Positions 1 through 6,071 of a DNA stretch of 7,759 nucleotides are shown here, in pieces. The DNA is from an uncultured Oscillibacter sp. Its GTDB lineage: Bacteria; Bacillota; Clostridia; Oscillospirales; Oscillospiraceae. Position 1 is the first letter of the stretch. Each line of letters starts with the position of its first letter. The notes beneath the pieces were generated by a model. The model was not told the origin of the DNA and did no database searches. It saw only the letters and a list, made by a program, of their open reading frames with translations. A program made the position numbers and the translations under genes. Location of the stretch: the NCBI GenBank assembly GCA_910587875.1, contig CAJUOD010000128.1, positions 1-7,759 on the forward strand. The letters are read 5' to 3'.

Positions 1-3
1 CTA

Positions 4-9
4 TATAAT
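4..9 (+). promoter_or_regulatory. Possible -10 box (TATAAT) at the left edge
   Basis: A perfect TATAAT hexamer lies 21 nt before the lipoprotein start codon. Any -35 box would fall outside the window. Transcription from it would begin near position 16, leaving almost no leader ahead of the GGGGAG ribosome site at 17-22. It may therefore be a chance match in an A/T patch. Confidence 0.3.
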
Positions 10-30
10 AAAGGCAGGGGAGCGGGAAAT

Positions 31-1227
31 ATGAAAAGACTGATAGGCGTTTTGGCGCTGTTGCTGCTGCTGGCGGCCTGCGGACAGGCCGGGACGGTAG
101 AAGCGCCGCCGGAAGAGCCTCCGGCGGAGGAAACGGACGGGTATGAGGCGCTGATTGCCTCCACGCCGGTGGCCCAGGTGGAGGGGGAGGCCGTTTCACC
201 GGACGGACGCTTCGAGATCCGGACCCAGGGGGCCAGCGGGGAATACGTCAGCGGAATCCAGCCGCCGGAATACCTGCAAGTCGTAAATCGGGAGACCGGG
301 GAGGTACTTTGGCAGGACATGGGCTGGCCCTGGCAGTCCGCGCTCTGGTCCCCGGAGGGAGGCTTTCTCGCCTTGGCCTACAGCGCCCGGACCTGGTCCG
401 CCATTACCATTTTTGAAACGGAGAACTGGACCACGTGGGACTTCACCCTGCCGGACGGGAGTCCTATCCCGGAGTATACGTTTCTTCCGCATGACGAGCC
501 CTGGGGCGCGTGGCAGTCGGAGGGCAGTTTGGATTTAACCACCGACGGGAGCGATGGCGTAGAACCAAGGTTTTACACCTGCGCCGTGGAGGCGCGGGAC
601 GGAAAGCTCAAGGGCATCGTCTGGGAGGAGCGCCATGAATCCCTGCCGGGCAGCTATGACTTCGACCACGACGGGGAGCCGGAGATCGTGGAGCTGGTGA
701 CGGTGGGCGAAGGTGAGGAACCGAATCTGGAGGGCTGGTATGAGCTCCGGGTCCGAACGGCGGATAACCGCCTCAACTGGAGCCGGTCGTGCATTACGGC
801 CCATGTGGGCTGGGGGAGTTACTTTGCCTGTAAGGTGGACGGGGAGGACTATCTGCTCCGGTATCTCCCTACCATGTACCAGGGGTACGCTTCCTATACC
901 TATGAGCTTTTCTACCTGGACGAGACCGGGGAAGAGCAGGTGGTCCGGGAGGGAAGCGTGGACTTTGACATGAACTTCAACGAAATGCACCAGCGTTTCG
1001 AGCCGGAGGAGATTGCCGCCTTTCTGGAGGAGGTCCACGGCCTTCTGGAGGACAGCGAGCTGCTGCTGACCACGGAGGGCGGAAATTTCCGCTCCGGCGG
1101 CCCCGGCGCGGCGTTCAAGGACGACCTGGCGTACTGGACGGACGACCCGCTGTACGACGAAAGCAAATCCCTGGAGGAGAATATCAGGGATATGGGGGCG
1201 TATTGGGAGAAAATGAGAACGCCGTGA
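31..1227 (+). CDS. Uncharacterised lipoprotein with a beta-rich, WD/TolB-like N-terminal half
   Basis: I do not recognise a named family. The 398-residue protein starts with a lipoprotein signal peptide: Lys2-Arg3, a Leu-rich core, and lipobox LAAC with the acylated Cys at residue 17. A short Pro/Glu-rich linker follows (about 25-36), so the mature protein should be anchored on the outer face of the membrane. Residues 55-170 resemble propeller blades: SPDGRFEI, then an ETGEVLW turn, then WSPEGGFLA. Residues 210-218 (DFDHDGEPE) form a D-x-D-x-D-G-x-x-E loop, as in calcium-binding FG-GAP/EF-hand-like loops. The C-terminal third is acidic and contains a helical stretch (about 325-345). The ATG has a GGGGAG ribosome site 8 nt upstream. 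The gene stands alone and converges on dapA. A role as a surface sensor or binding protein is inference only. Confidence is high for the gene and lipidation, low for function. Confidence 0.88.
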   Translation: MKRLIGVLALLLLLAACGQAGTVEAPPEEPPAEETDGYEALIASTPVAQVEGEAVSPDGRFEIRTQGASGEYVSGIQPPEYLQVVNRETGEVLWQDMGWPWQSALWSPEGGFLALAYSARTWSAITIFETENWTTWDFTLPDGSPIPEYTFLPHDEPWGAWQSEGSLDLTTDGSDGVEPRFYTCAVEARDGKLKGIVWEERHESLPGSYDFDHDGEPEIVELVTVGEGEEPNLEGWYELRVRTADNRLNWSRSCITAHVGWGSYFACKVDGEDYLLRYLPTMYQGYASYTYELFYLDETGEEQVVREGSVDFDMNFNEMHQRFEPEEIAAFLEEVHGLLEDSELLLTTEGGNFRSGGPGAAFKDDLAYWTDDPLYDESKSLEENIRDMGAYWEKMRTP

Positions 1228-1234
1228 CAGGAGA

Positions 1235-1259
1235 GCGGCCGCCCGGGAAGGGCGGCTGC
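1235..1259. terminator. GC-rich hairpin between convergent lipoprotein and dapA genes
   Basis: Arms 1235-1244 and 1250-1259 form a 10-bp stem with one G-U pair and a 5-nt loop. The hairpin sits just after the lipoprotein stop (1227) and before the dapA stop (1265), where a shared bidirectional terminator would be expected. Neither strand has a good T-run after the stem, so intrinsic termination would be weak. Confidence 0.5.
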
Positions 1260-1264
1260 TTCGC

Positions 1265-2155
1265 TTATGTGACCGGAAGCCCGTACTTCGCCAGCGCGGT
1301 TTTGATTCGCTTCAGGTTCTCCGGCGCGGGCGGGCACATGGGAGACCGGAGCTCCCCAACCCGCCAGCCCAGCAGGCCCAGGGCGGTCTTCACCGGGATG
1401 GGGTTCACCTCGCAGAACATGGCGTCGCAGAACTCCTTTAGATGTACCTGCAATTCTCCGGCGGCGGCGAAGTCGTTTTTCTGGCACAGCTGGGTCAGCC
1501 GGTGCATCTCCGCCGGGAGGATGTTGGCCACGACGGAGATGACCCCCTTGCCCCCCAGGGCACAGATGGGAACGGTCTCGTCGTCGTTGCCGGACCAGAT
1601 GGCGAAGTCCTCCGGGCAGAGGGCCCGGGTCCGCTGGATGTTCCCCAGATTTCCCGAGGCCTCCTTGACCCCCACGATGTTGGGGTGCTCCGCCAGGGCG
1701 GCGTAGGTCTCCGGGGCGATGGAGACCCCAGTGCGGGAGGGGACGTTGTAGAGGATGATGGGCAGGGATACCGCGTCCGCGATGGTCCGGTAGTGCCGGA
1801 GCAGTCCCGCCTGGGTAGCCTTGTTGTAGTAGGGCGTCACCACCAGCAGGGCGTCGGCCCCCCGGCGCTCCGCCTCCCGGGAGAGGGTGACGGCGTTCTC
1901 CGTGGCGTTGGACCCGGACCCGGCGATGACCGGGACCCGGCCCCCCACGTGCCGGACGCAGAACGCGATGGTCTCCGCACGCTCCTCATAGGTCATGGCG
2001 CTGGCCTCGCCGGTGGTGCCGCAGACGACCACGGCGTCCGTTCCATTCTCCAGCTGGAAGTCCAGCAGGTCCCCCAGGGTCTCAAAGTCCACACCACCGT
2101 CCTTGAAGGGCGTGACAATCGCTACCGCAGAGCCTGTAAAGATAGGTTGCTTCAC
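1265..2155 (-). CDS. dapA: 4-hydroxy-tetrahydrodipicolinate synthase (DapA)
   Basis: DapA condenses pyruvate with aspartate-4-semialdehyde to give hydroxy-tetrahydrodipicolinate, the committed step to diaminopimelate and lysine in the cytoplasm. The 296 residues match the usual family length and form one class I aldolase-type TIM barrel. Visible active-site features are CGTTGE (45-50), TPYYN (107-111), the catalytic Tyr136 and Arg141 in LYNVPSRTG, and the Schiff-base Lys164 in GVKEASG. I chose the GTG at 2155 because AAAGGAG (2165-2171) lies 9 nt upstream. In-frame ATGs further upstream (2179, 2209) would place coding sequence over that site and into a terminator-like hairpin. The gene follows asd, whose product makes its substrate, on the same strand. 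No promoter fits between the hairpin and the ribosome site, so expression probably depends on read-through from upstream. No odd residues were seen. Confidence 0.96.
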   Translation of the reverse strand: MKQPIFTGSAVAIVTPFKDGGVDFETLGDLLDFQLENGTDAVVVCGTTGEASAMTYEERAETIAFCVRHVGGRVPVIAGSGSNATENAVTLSREAERRGADALLVVTPYYNKATQAGLLRHYRTIADAVSLPIILYNVPSRTGVSIAPETYAALAEHPNIVGVKEASGNLGNIQRTRALCPEDFAIWSGNDDETVPICALGGKGVISVVANILPAEMHRLTQLCQKNDFAAAGELQVHLKEFCDAMFCEVNPIPVKTALGLLGWRVGELRSPMCPPAPENLKRIKTALAKYGLPVT

Positions 2156-2164
2156 GGATAAAAA

Positions 2165-2171
2165 CTCCTTT
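2165..2171 (-). promoter_or_regulatory. dapA ribosome binding site (decides GTG start)
   Basis: AAAGGAG on the minus strand, 9 nt before the GTG at 2155. It fixes this start over upstream in-frame ATGs. Confidence 0.8.
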
Positions 2172-2181
2172 CTTCGCATAG

Positions 2182-2216
2182 AAAAAGGCTCGCCGCGTCT
2201 TTGCGGCAAGCCTTTT
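2182..2216 (-). terminator. Strong terminator-like hairpin just before the dapA ribosome site
   Basis: Read leftward, arms 2216-2203 and 2196-2183 form a 14-bp stem (AAAAGGCUUGCCGC with GCGGCGAGCCUUUU) with a 6-nt loop, followed by a run of five U. The one imperfect position is a G-U pair on the minus strand but a C-A mismatch on the plus strand, which points to a leftward RNA as the functional one. It ends about 10 nt before the dapA Shine-Dalgarno, so it either terminates asd with leakage or acts as an attenuator of dapA. Confidence 0.75.
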
Positions 2217-2300
2217 CTTTGGTAACAGGGATGTAATTCTACGTTGCCGTCGCTTAGGGCCGGTCTATTGCCGTAGCTGGCAGCGCGCTAAAGTTCTTTT

Positions 2301-2387
2301 GGTTACTTTTCCCCTTCGGGGACGTACTCCACTAAGATTTTGCTCCGCAAAATCAAGTGTCGTTACAGTCTTTCAAGAAAAGTAACC
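2301..2387. repeat. Inverted repeat with nested hairpin between asd and dapA
   Basis: GGTTACTTTTC at 2301-2311 is an exact inverse of GAAAAGTAACC at 2377-2387, an 11-bp inverted repeat. Inside lie a small CCC-TTCG-GGG hairpin (2312-2321) and GATTTTGC-TCC-GCAAAATC (2336-2354), flanked by CACT/AGTG (2330-2333, 2356-2359). The right arm overlaps the 3' end of asd and encodes its last residues, GYFS, with the stop just beyond it. The architecture resembles small dispersed palindromic repeats (REP/MITE-like) of clostridial genomes. Copy number cannot be judged from one window. Confidence 0.6.
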
Positions 2388-3458
2388 CTTGGCGCACAGC
2401 AATTCCGCCAGGAGGACCGCGCCGCCGGCGGCGCCCCGGAGGGTGTTGTGGCTGAGGCCCACGAACTTGTAATCGTACTGGGTATCCTCCCGCAGGCGGC
2501 CCAGGGAGACCGCCATGCCGTTTTCCAGATTCCGGTCCAGCCGGGTCTGGGGCCGGTCCGGCTCCTCGAAATAGTGGAGGAACTGCTTAGGGGCGGAGGG
2601 GAGGCCCAGCTCCTGGGCGGGGCCCCGGAAGGCGGCCCAGTCGGCCTTAATCTGGTCAATGGTGGGCTTTTTGCCCTCCTGGAACTTCACAAACACCGCC
2701 GCCATGTGGCCGTCCTGGCAGGCCACCCGGAAGCACTGGGCGGTGATGGAGGGCCCAGAGGCCGTGACGATCTTGCCGTCTTCCACCTTGCCCCAGAGCT
2801 TCAGGGGCTCCTGCTCGGATTTCTCCTCCTCGCCGCCGATGTAGGGGATGCAGTTGTCCACCATCTCGGGCCAGCGCTCGAAGGTCTTGCCCGCGCCGGA
2901 GATGGCCTGATAAGTACACACCAGAGCCCGGTCAATCCCGTACTTCAGCAGGGGGTGCAGGGCGGGGACGTAGCTCTGGAGGGAGCAGTTGCTCTTTACG
3001 GCGATAAAGCCCCGTTTCGTGCCCAGCCGCTTCCGCTGGGCCTCGATGACCTCCAGGTGCTCAGCGTTCAGTTCCGGCACCACCATGGGCACGTCGTCCG
3101 TCCAGCGGTGGGCGGAGTTGTTGGAGACAATGGGGCACTCCAGCTTGGCGTACTTCTCCTCCAGGGCCCGAATGTCCTCCTTTTTCATATCCACGGCGCA
3201 GAAGCAGAAATCCACCAGGGACGAAAGCTCTTCCGCGTCGGCCTCCGCGTCCAGGATGATCAGTTTTTTGGCCTCCTCCGGCATAGGGGAGGCCATGGCC
3301 CAGCGGGGCCCGGCGGCCTCCTCATAAGTCTTCCCGGCGCTGCGGGCACTGGCAGCCACCGCCGTCAGCTGAAACCAGGGGTGGTTTTCCAGAAGGGTGA
3401 CGAAGCGCTGGCCCACCATGCCGGTGCAGCCGATGACGCCGACCTTGTACTGCTTCAT
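2373..3458 (-). CDS. asd: Aspartate-semialdehyde dehydrogenase, archaeal/fungal type
   Basis: Asd reduces aspartyl-4-phosphate with NADPH to aspartate-4-semialdehyde, the branch point to lysine/diaminopimelate, threonine and methionine. The 361-residue protein has an N-terminal Rossmann domain (VIGCTGMVGQRF, Gly10/13/16) followed by the catalytic dimerisation domain. Visible features are the nucleophile Cys158 in KSNCS, QAISGAG (184-190), Arg244, and His251 in DGHMAAVF. The RFVTLLENHPWFQL start and the SGAG...IPYIGGEEEK region fit the archaeal/yeast-type subfamily rather than the E. coli type. The ATG at 3458 follows a GGGAGGAG ribosome site with 6 nt spacing. The C-terminal tail (GYFS) is encoded by one arm of an inverted repeat. 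The gene lies upstream of dapA on the same strand, 217 nt away. It is divergent from the SpoIID-domain gene. Its own promoter should lie in 3459-3545, but only a weak TATATT-like -10 overlapping the opposite promoter is visible. Confidence 0.95.
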   Translation of the reverse strand: MKQYKVGVIGCTGMVGQRFVTLLENHPWFQLTAVAASARSAGKTYEEAAGPRWAMASPMPEEAKKLIILDAEADAEELSSLVDFCFCAVDMKKEDIRALEEKYAKLECPIVSNNSAHRWTDDVPMVVPELNAEHLEVIEAQRKRLGTKRGFIAVKSNCSLQSYVPALHPLLKYGIDRALVCTYQAISGAGKTFERWPEMVDNCIPYIGGEEEKSEQEPLKLWGKVEDGKIVTASGPSITAQCFRVACQDGHMAAVFVKFQEGKKPTIDQIKADWAAFRGPAQELGLPSAPKQFLHYFEEPDRPQTRLDRNLENGMAVSLGRLREDTQYDYKFVGLSHNTLRGAAGGAVLLAELLCAKGYFS

Positions 3459-3491
3459 AGGATACTCCTCCCGCCGCGCCGGATTTCCTGG

Positions 3492-3520
3492 TTGAATTCA
3501 GCGCGGTCTTGTAATATAAT
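3492..3520 (+). promoter_or_regulatory. Sigma-A-type promoter for the SpoIID-domain/queA/tgt cluster
   Basis: TTGAAT (3492-3497) and a perfect TATAAT (3515-3520) are separated by 17 nt. The predicted start near 3527 gives a leader of about 100 nt before the ATG at 3626. The elements read as a vegetative rather than a sporulation sigma-E promoter. Confidence 0.65.
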
Positions 3521-3625
3521 ATTCGCATATGGCAAAAAATGTGCTTGATGTGCGGACAAATGTTTGCTGTAGGTATGGTATCATGATTTCCACGGCGCGT
3601 CAAGCCGGGAACGTTGGGAGGTTCC

Positions 3626-5023
3626 ATGAAAAATAAGCTGCTGACCCTGTTTCTCGTTGTGACTTTTTTTGCCCTCTGCACGCCCTCCGCTTCCGCCGTG
3701 ACCAACGGCGTGGTGAAGGTGGGCCTACGCTACGGCAGTACCGCCCTGCCCTCCGCCAATCTGGAGAATGCCGAGGGGGCGGGCTATGAGTTCGGCTATT
3801 TCGACGAGGACCGGAGGTTCGTGTCCCTGGGCCGGACAGATGTGACCACCATCACCATGAGCCCTTCCGGCGGCTCCTGGATCTCCGTGACCAGGACCAA
3901 CACCCCGGAGATCCTCTATGAGTACGACGCCGGGGACCGCCCGCTGGGGGTCCGGCCCGCCGGGAATTCCACCTGGTTTAAGGGCTACCGGTACGCCGGA
4001 GGCTTTGAGTACGTGCTGACTGGGGCCGGGAGCCTGAAGGTTATCAACGTGGTGGATCTGGAGGACTACGTGAAGGGCGTGGTGCCCTACGAGATGCCGG
4101 GGGACTGGCCCCTGGCGGCGCTGGAGGCCCAGGCCATCTGCGCCCGGACCTTCGTCCAGGGGCACAACAAGCACCTCCGGGACGAGGGCTTCGACGTCTG
4201 CAACGGCGTGGACTGCCAGGTCTACAACGGGCGGGGCACCGGGAGAAACGAGCCCTCCGCCGACAGCGACCGGGCGGTGGAGAATACGGCGGGGCTGTGC
4301 ATCTACTACAACGGGACCCTGGTGCAGGACGCGGTATACCACTCCTCCGACGGCGGGGCCACCGAGGACGGGGCCAACGTCTGGGGCACGGAGACCGGGT
4401 ATCTGAAAGGGAAAATGGACCCTTACGAGGCCCAGACCACCGTTCCCAACAACAGCTATTCCGTCACCTACACCGCCGGGGAGCTGAGCTGGATCCTGGA
4501 TCAGAAAGGGCATTCCGTGGGGACGGTCCAGGACGTTTACGTCTCGGAGTACACGCCCCTGGGGAACGTGAAGCAGGTGACCTTTGTGGGAAGCAGCGGG
4601 ACGAAGACCTTCACCGGGGACGACTGCCGGATGATCTTCTACAGCAGCACCTACCAGAAATCCGTCAGCAGCATGCGCTTCGACATCAACGGACGGCGGG
4701 GCGGCTTTGGCGGCCTCTCCGTCAACGGGACCGGGCAGCTGGTCTCCCTGGACGGCGTCTCCATCATCTCCGGCGGCGGGGCTGTGAGCACTCTGCGGGG
4801 GAACACCGCCTCGGCGATTACCTCCTCCGGCACCGTGACGGTCTCCGCCGAGACCAGCCAGCCCTCCGGCGGCGGAGCCTCCGATGGGAATTTCGTCATT
4901 ACCGGCACGGGAAACGGCCACAATGTAGGGCTCAGCCAGTACGGGGCCAAGGCCATGGCGGAGCAGGGCTATAGCTCCCAGGAGATTTTGAACTTCTACT
5001 ATACCGATATTACCGTCAGATAG
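3626..5023 (+). CDS. Exported SpoIID/LytB-domain protein (putative peptidoglycan lytic transglycosylase)
   Basis: The 465-residue protein carries an N-terminal signal peptide (Lys-rich start, hydrophobic 5-18, likely cut after ASA at residue 24). The family includes SpoIID, which cuts glycan strands denuded of peptide stems during engulfment, and the LytB amidase enhancer. The core covers about 135-345: VVDLEDYVKGVVPYEMP with the expected catalytic Glu156, then WPLAALEAQAICARTF, a VCNGVDCQVYNG loop (Cys192, Cys197, possibly zinc-binding as in Clostridioides SpoIID), and YHSSDGGATEDGANVWG (238-254). A Gly/Ser/Thr-rich stretch (about 355-425) separates the core from the terminal motif GHNVGLSQYGAKAMAEQGY (431-449). 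I chose the ATG at 3626, after GGGAGG with 4 nt spacing; the upstream TTG at 3614 is less plausible. It heads a tight cluster with queA and tgt. It could be a true SpoIID or a vegetative paralogue; the promoter favours the latter. Confidence 0.9.
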   Translation: MKNKLLTLFLVVTFFALCTPSASAVTNGVVKVGLRYGSTALPSANLENAEGAGYEFGYFDEDRRFVSLGRTDVTTITMSPSGGSWISVTRTNTPEILYEYDAGDRPLGVRPAGNSTWFKGYRYAGGFEYVLTGAGSLKVINVVDLEDYVKGVVPYEMPGDWPLAALEAQAICARTFVQGHNKHLRDEGFDVCNGVDCQVYNGRGTGRNEPSADSDRAVENTAGLCIYYNGTLVQDAVYHSSDGGATEDGANVWGTETGYLKGKMDPYEAQTTVPNNSYSVTYTAGELSWILDQKGHSVGTVQDVYVSEYTPLGNVKQVTFVGSSGTKTFTGDDCRMIFYSSTYQKSVSSMRFDINGRRGGFGGLSVNGTGQLVSLDGVSIISGGGAVSTLRGNTASAITSSGTVTVSAETSQPSGGGASDGNFVITGTGNGHNVGLSQYGAKAMAEQGYSSQEILNFYYTDITVR

Positions 5024-5032
5024 GAATATGCT

Positions 5033-6058
5033 ATGAAAACAAGCGATTTTACGTATGACCTTCCCCAGGAGCTTATCGCCCAGACCCCCATCGAGCGGCG
5101 GGACGGGTCCCGGCTGATGACCCTGGACCGCCGGACGGGGGAGACCGGGCACCGGCATTTCTATGATCTGCCGTCCCTGCTGCGCCCCGGGGACTGCCTC
5201 ATTATGAACGACTCCCGGGTTCTGCCCGCCCGGCTCCTGGGCCGGCGGCTGCCGGGCGGCGGGGCCTGCGAGGTGCTGCTGCTGACCGACAGGGGAGACA
5301 ATATCTGGGAGTGCCTGGTCCGCCCGGGGCGGAAGCTGCGCACCGGGGCCCGGATGACCTTCGGCGACGGGTCCCTCGCCGCCGAGGTGGTGAAGGAGGA
5401 GGCGGACGGGAACCGTCTTGTCCGCTTCGAGTACGAGGGGATCTTCCTGGAGGTGCTGGAGCGCCTGGGGAAGATGCCCCTGCCGCCCTACATCAAGGAG
5501 GAGCTCCAGGACCAGGAGCGGTATCAGACCGTCTACTCCAAGGTCCTGGGCAGTGCCGCCGCCCCCACGGCGGGGCTCCACTTCACGCCGGAGCTTCTGA
5601 AGGAAATCGAGGCCCAGGGGGTGAATCTGGGCTATGTGACCCTCCACGTGGGCCTGGGGACCTTCCGTCCGGTGAAGGAGGAGGCCATCGAGGACCACGA
5701 GATGCACAGCGAATTCTGCACCATCTCCCCGGAGACGGCGGAGCTCATCAACCGCACCAGGGCCAACGGCGGGCGGGTCATCTGCGTGGGGACCACCTCC
5801 TGCCGGACCCTGGAGTCCTGGGCGGCGGAGGACGGGCACATGGAGCCCCGGTCCGGCTGGACAAATATCTATATTTACCCCGGCTACAGATTTAAGGTGA
5901 TGGACGGCCTGGTGACCAACTTCCACCTGCCGGAGAGCACGCTCATCATGCTGGTGTCCGCCTTCGCCGGGCGGGAGGCGATACTGAACGCCTACCGGGA
6001 GGCCGTCCGGGAGCGCTACCGCTTCTTCTCCTTCGGCGACGCGATGTTTATCTCGTGA
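5033..6058 (+). CDS. queA: S-adenosylmethionine:tRNA ribosyltransferase-isomerase (QueA)
   Basis: QueA transfers and isomerises the ribosyl part of SAM onto preQ1 already in tRNA, giving epoxyqueuosine at position 34 of GUN-anticodon tRNAs. The 341 residues match the full family length. Recognisable blocks are DFTYDLPQELIAQTP at the N-terminus, NDSRVLPARL (59-68), ERYQTVY (162-168), GSAAAPTAGLHFT (173-185), HVGLGTF (205-211), VGTTSCRTLES (252-262), TNFHLPESTLIMLVSAF (295-311) and FSFGDAM (332-338). The start codon lies 9 nt after the preceding stop. Its AGGAA ribosome site (5022-5026) overlaps that TAG stop, which suggests translational coupling to the SpoIID-domain gene. tgt, whose product supplies the substrate tRNA, follows 13 nt downstream. 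The frame is complete with no missing blocks. Confidence 0.97.
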   Translation: MKTSDFTYDLPQELIAQTPIERRDGSRLMTLDRRTGETGHRHFYDLPSLLRPGDCLIMNDSRVLPARLLGRRLPGGGACEVLLLTDRGDNIWECLVRPGRKLRTGARMTFGDGSLAAEVVKEEADGNRLVRFEYEGIFLEVLERLGKMPLPPYIKEELQDQERYQTVYSKVLGSAAAPTAGLHFTPELLKEIEAQGVNLGYVTLHVGLGTFRPVKEEAIEDHEMHSEFCTISPETAELINRTRANGGRVICVGTTSCRTLESWAAEDGHMEPRSGWTNIYIYPGYRFKVMDGLVTNFHLPESTLIMLVSAFAGREAILNAYREAVRERYRFFSFGDAMFIS

Positions 6059-6071
6059 GGAGGGGAAACCT

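Noticed and set aside
1235..1247. GCGGCCGC next to CCCGGG looks like a cloning polylinker (NotI and SmaI sites).
   Set aside because: It forms the arm and loop of a hairpin between two convergent genes in a GC-rich genome, and the flanking coding sequence is continuous. No vector sequence surrounds it.
2155..2372. A lysine riboswitch or T-box before dapA.
   Set aside because: I could find neither a T-box AGGGTGGNACC element nor lysine-riboswitch core sequences on the minus strand. The structures present are simple hairpins.
2340..3548. Long plus-strand open frame of about 400 residues opposite asd.
   Set aside because: It is the antisense shadow of asd: the minus strand carries all Asd catalytic motifs and a good ribosome site. 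High GC content produces such frames.
5000..5033. A preQ1 riboswitch ahead of queA/tgt.
   Set aside because: Only 9 nt separate queA from the preceding gene, and no riboswitch-like structure fits.
5028..5036. Two-codon mini-frame ATG CTA TGA overlapping the queA start.
   Set aside because: It lies only 1 nt after the AGGAA ribosome site, too close for efficient initiation, whereas the queA ATG at 5033 has normal spacing.
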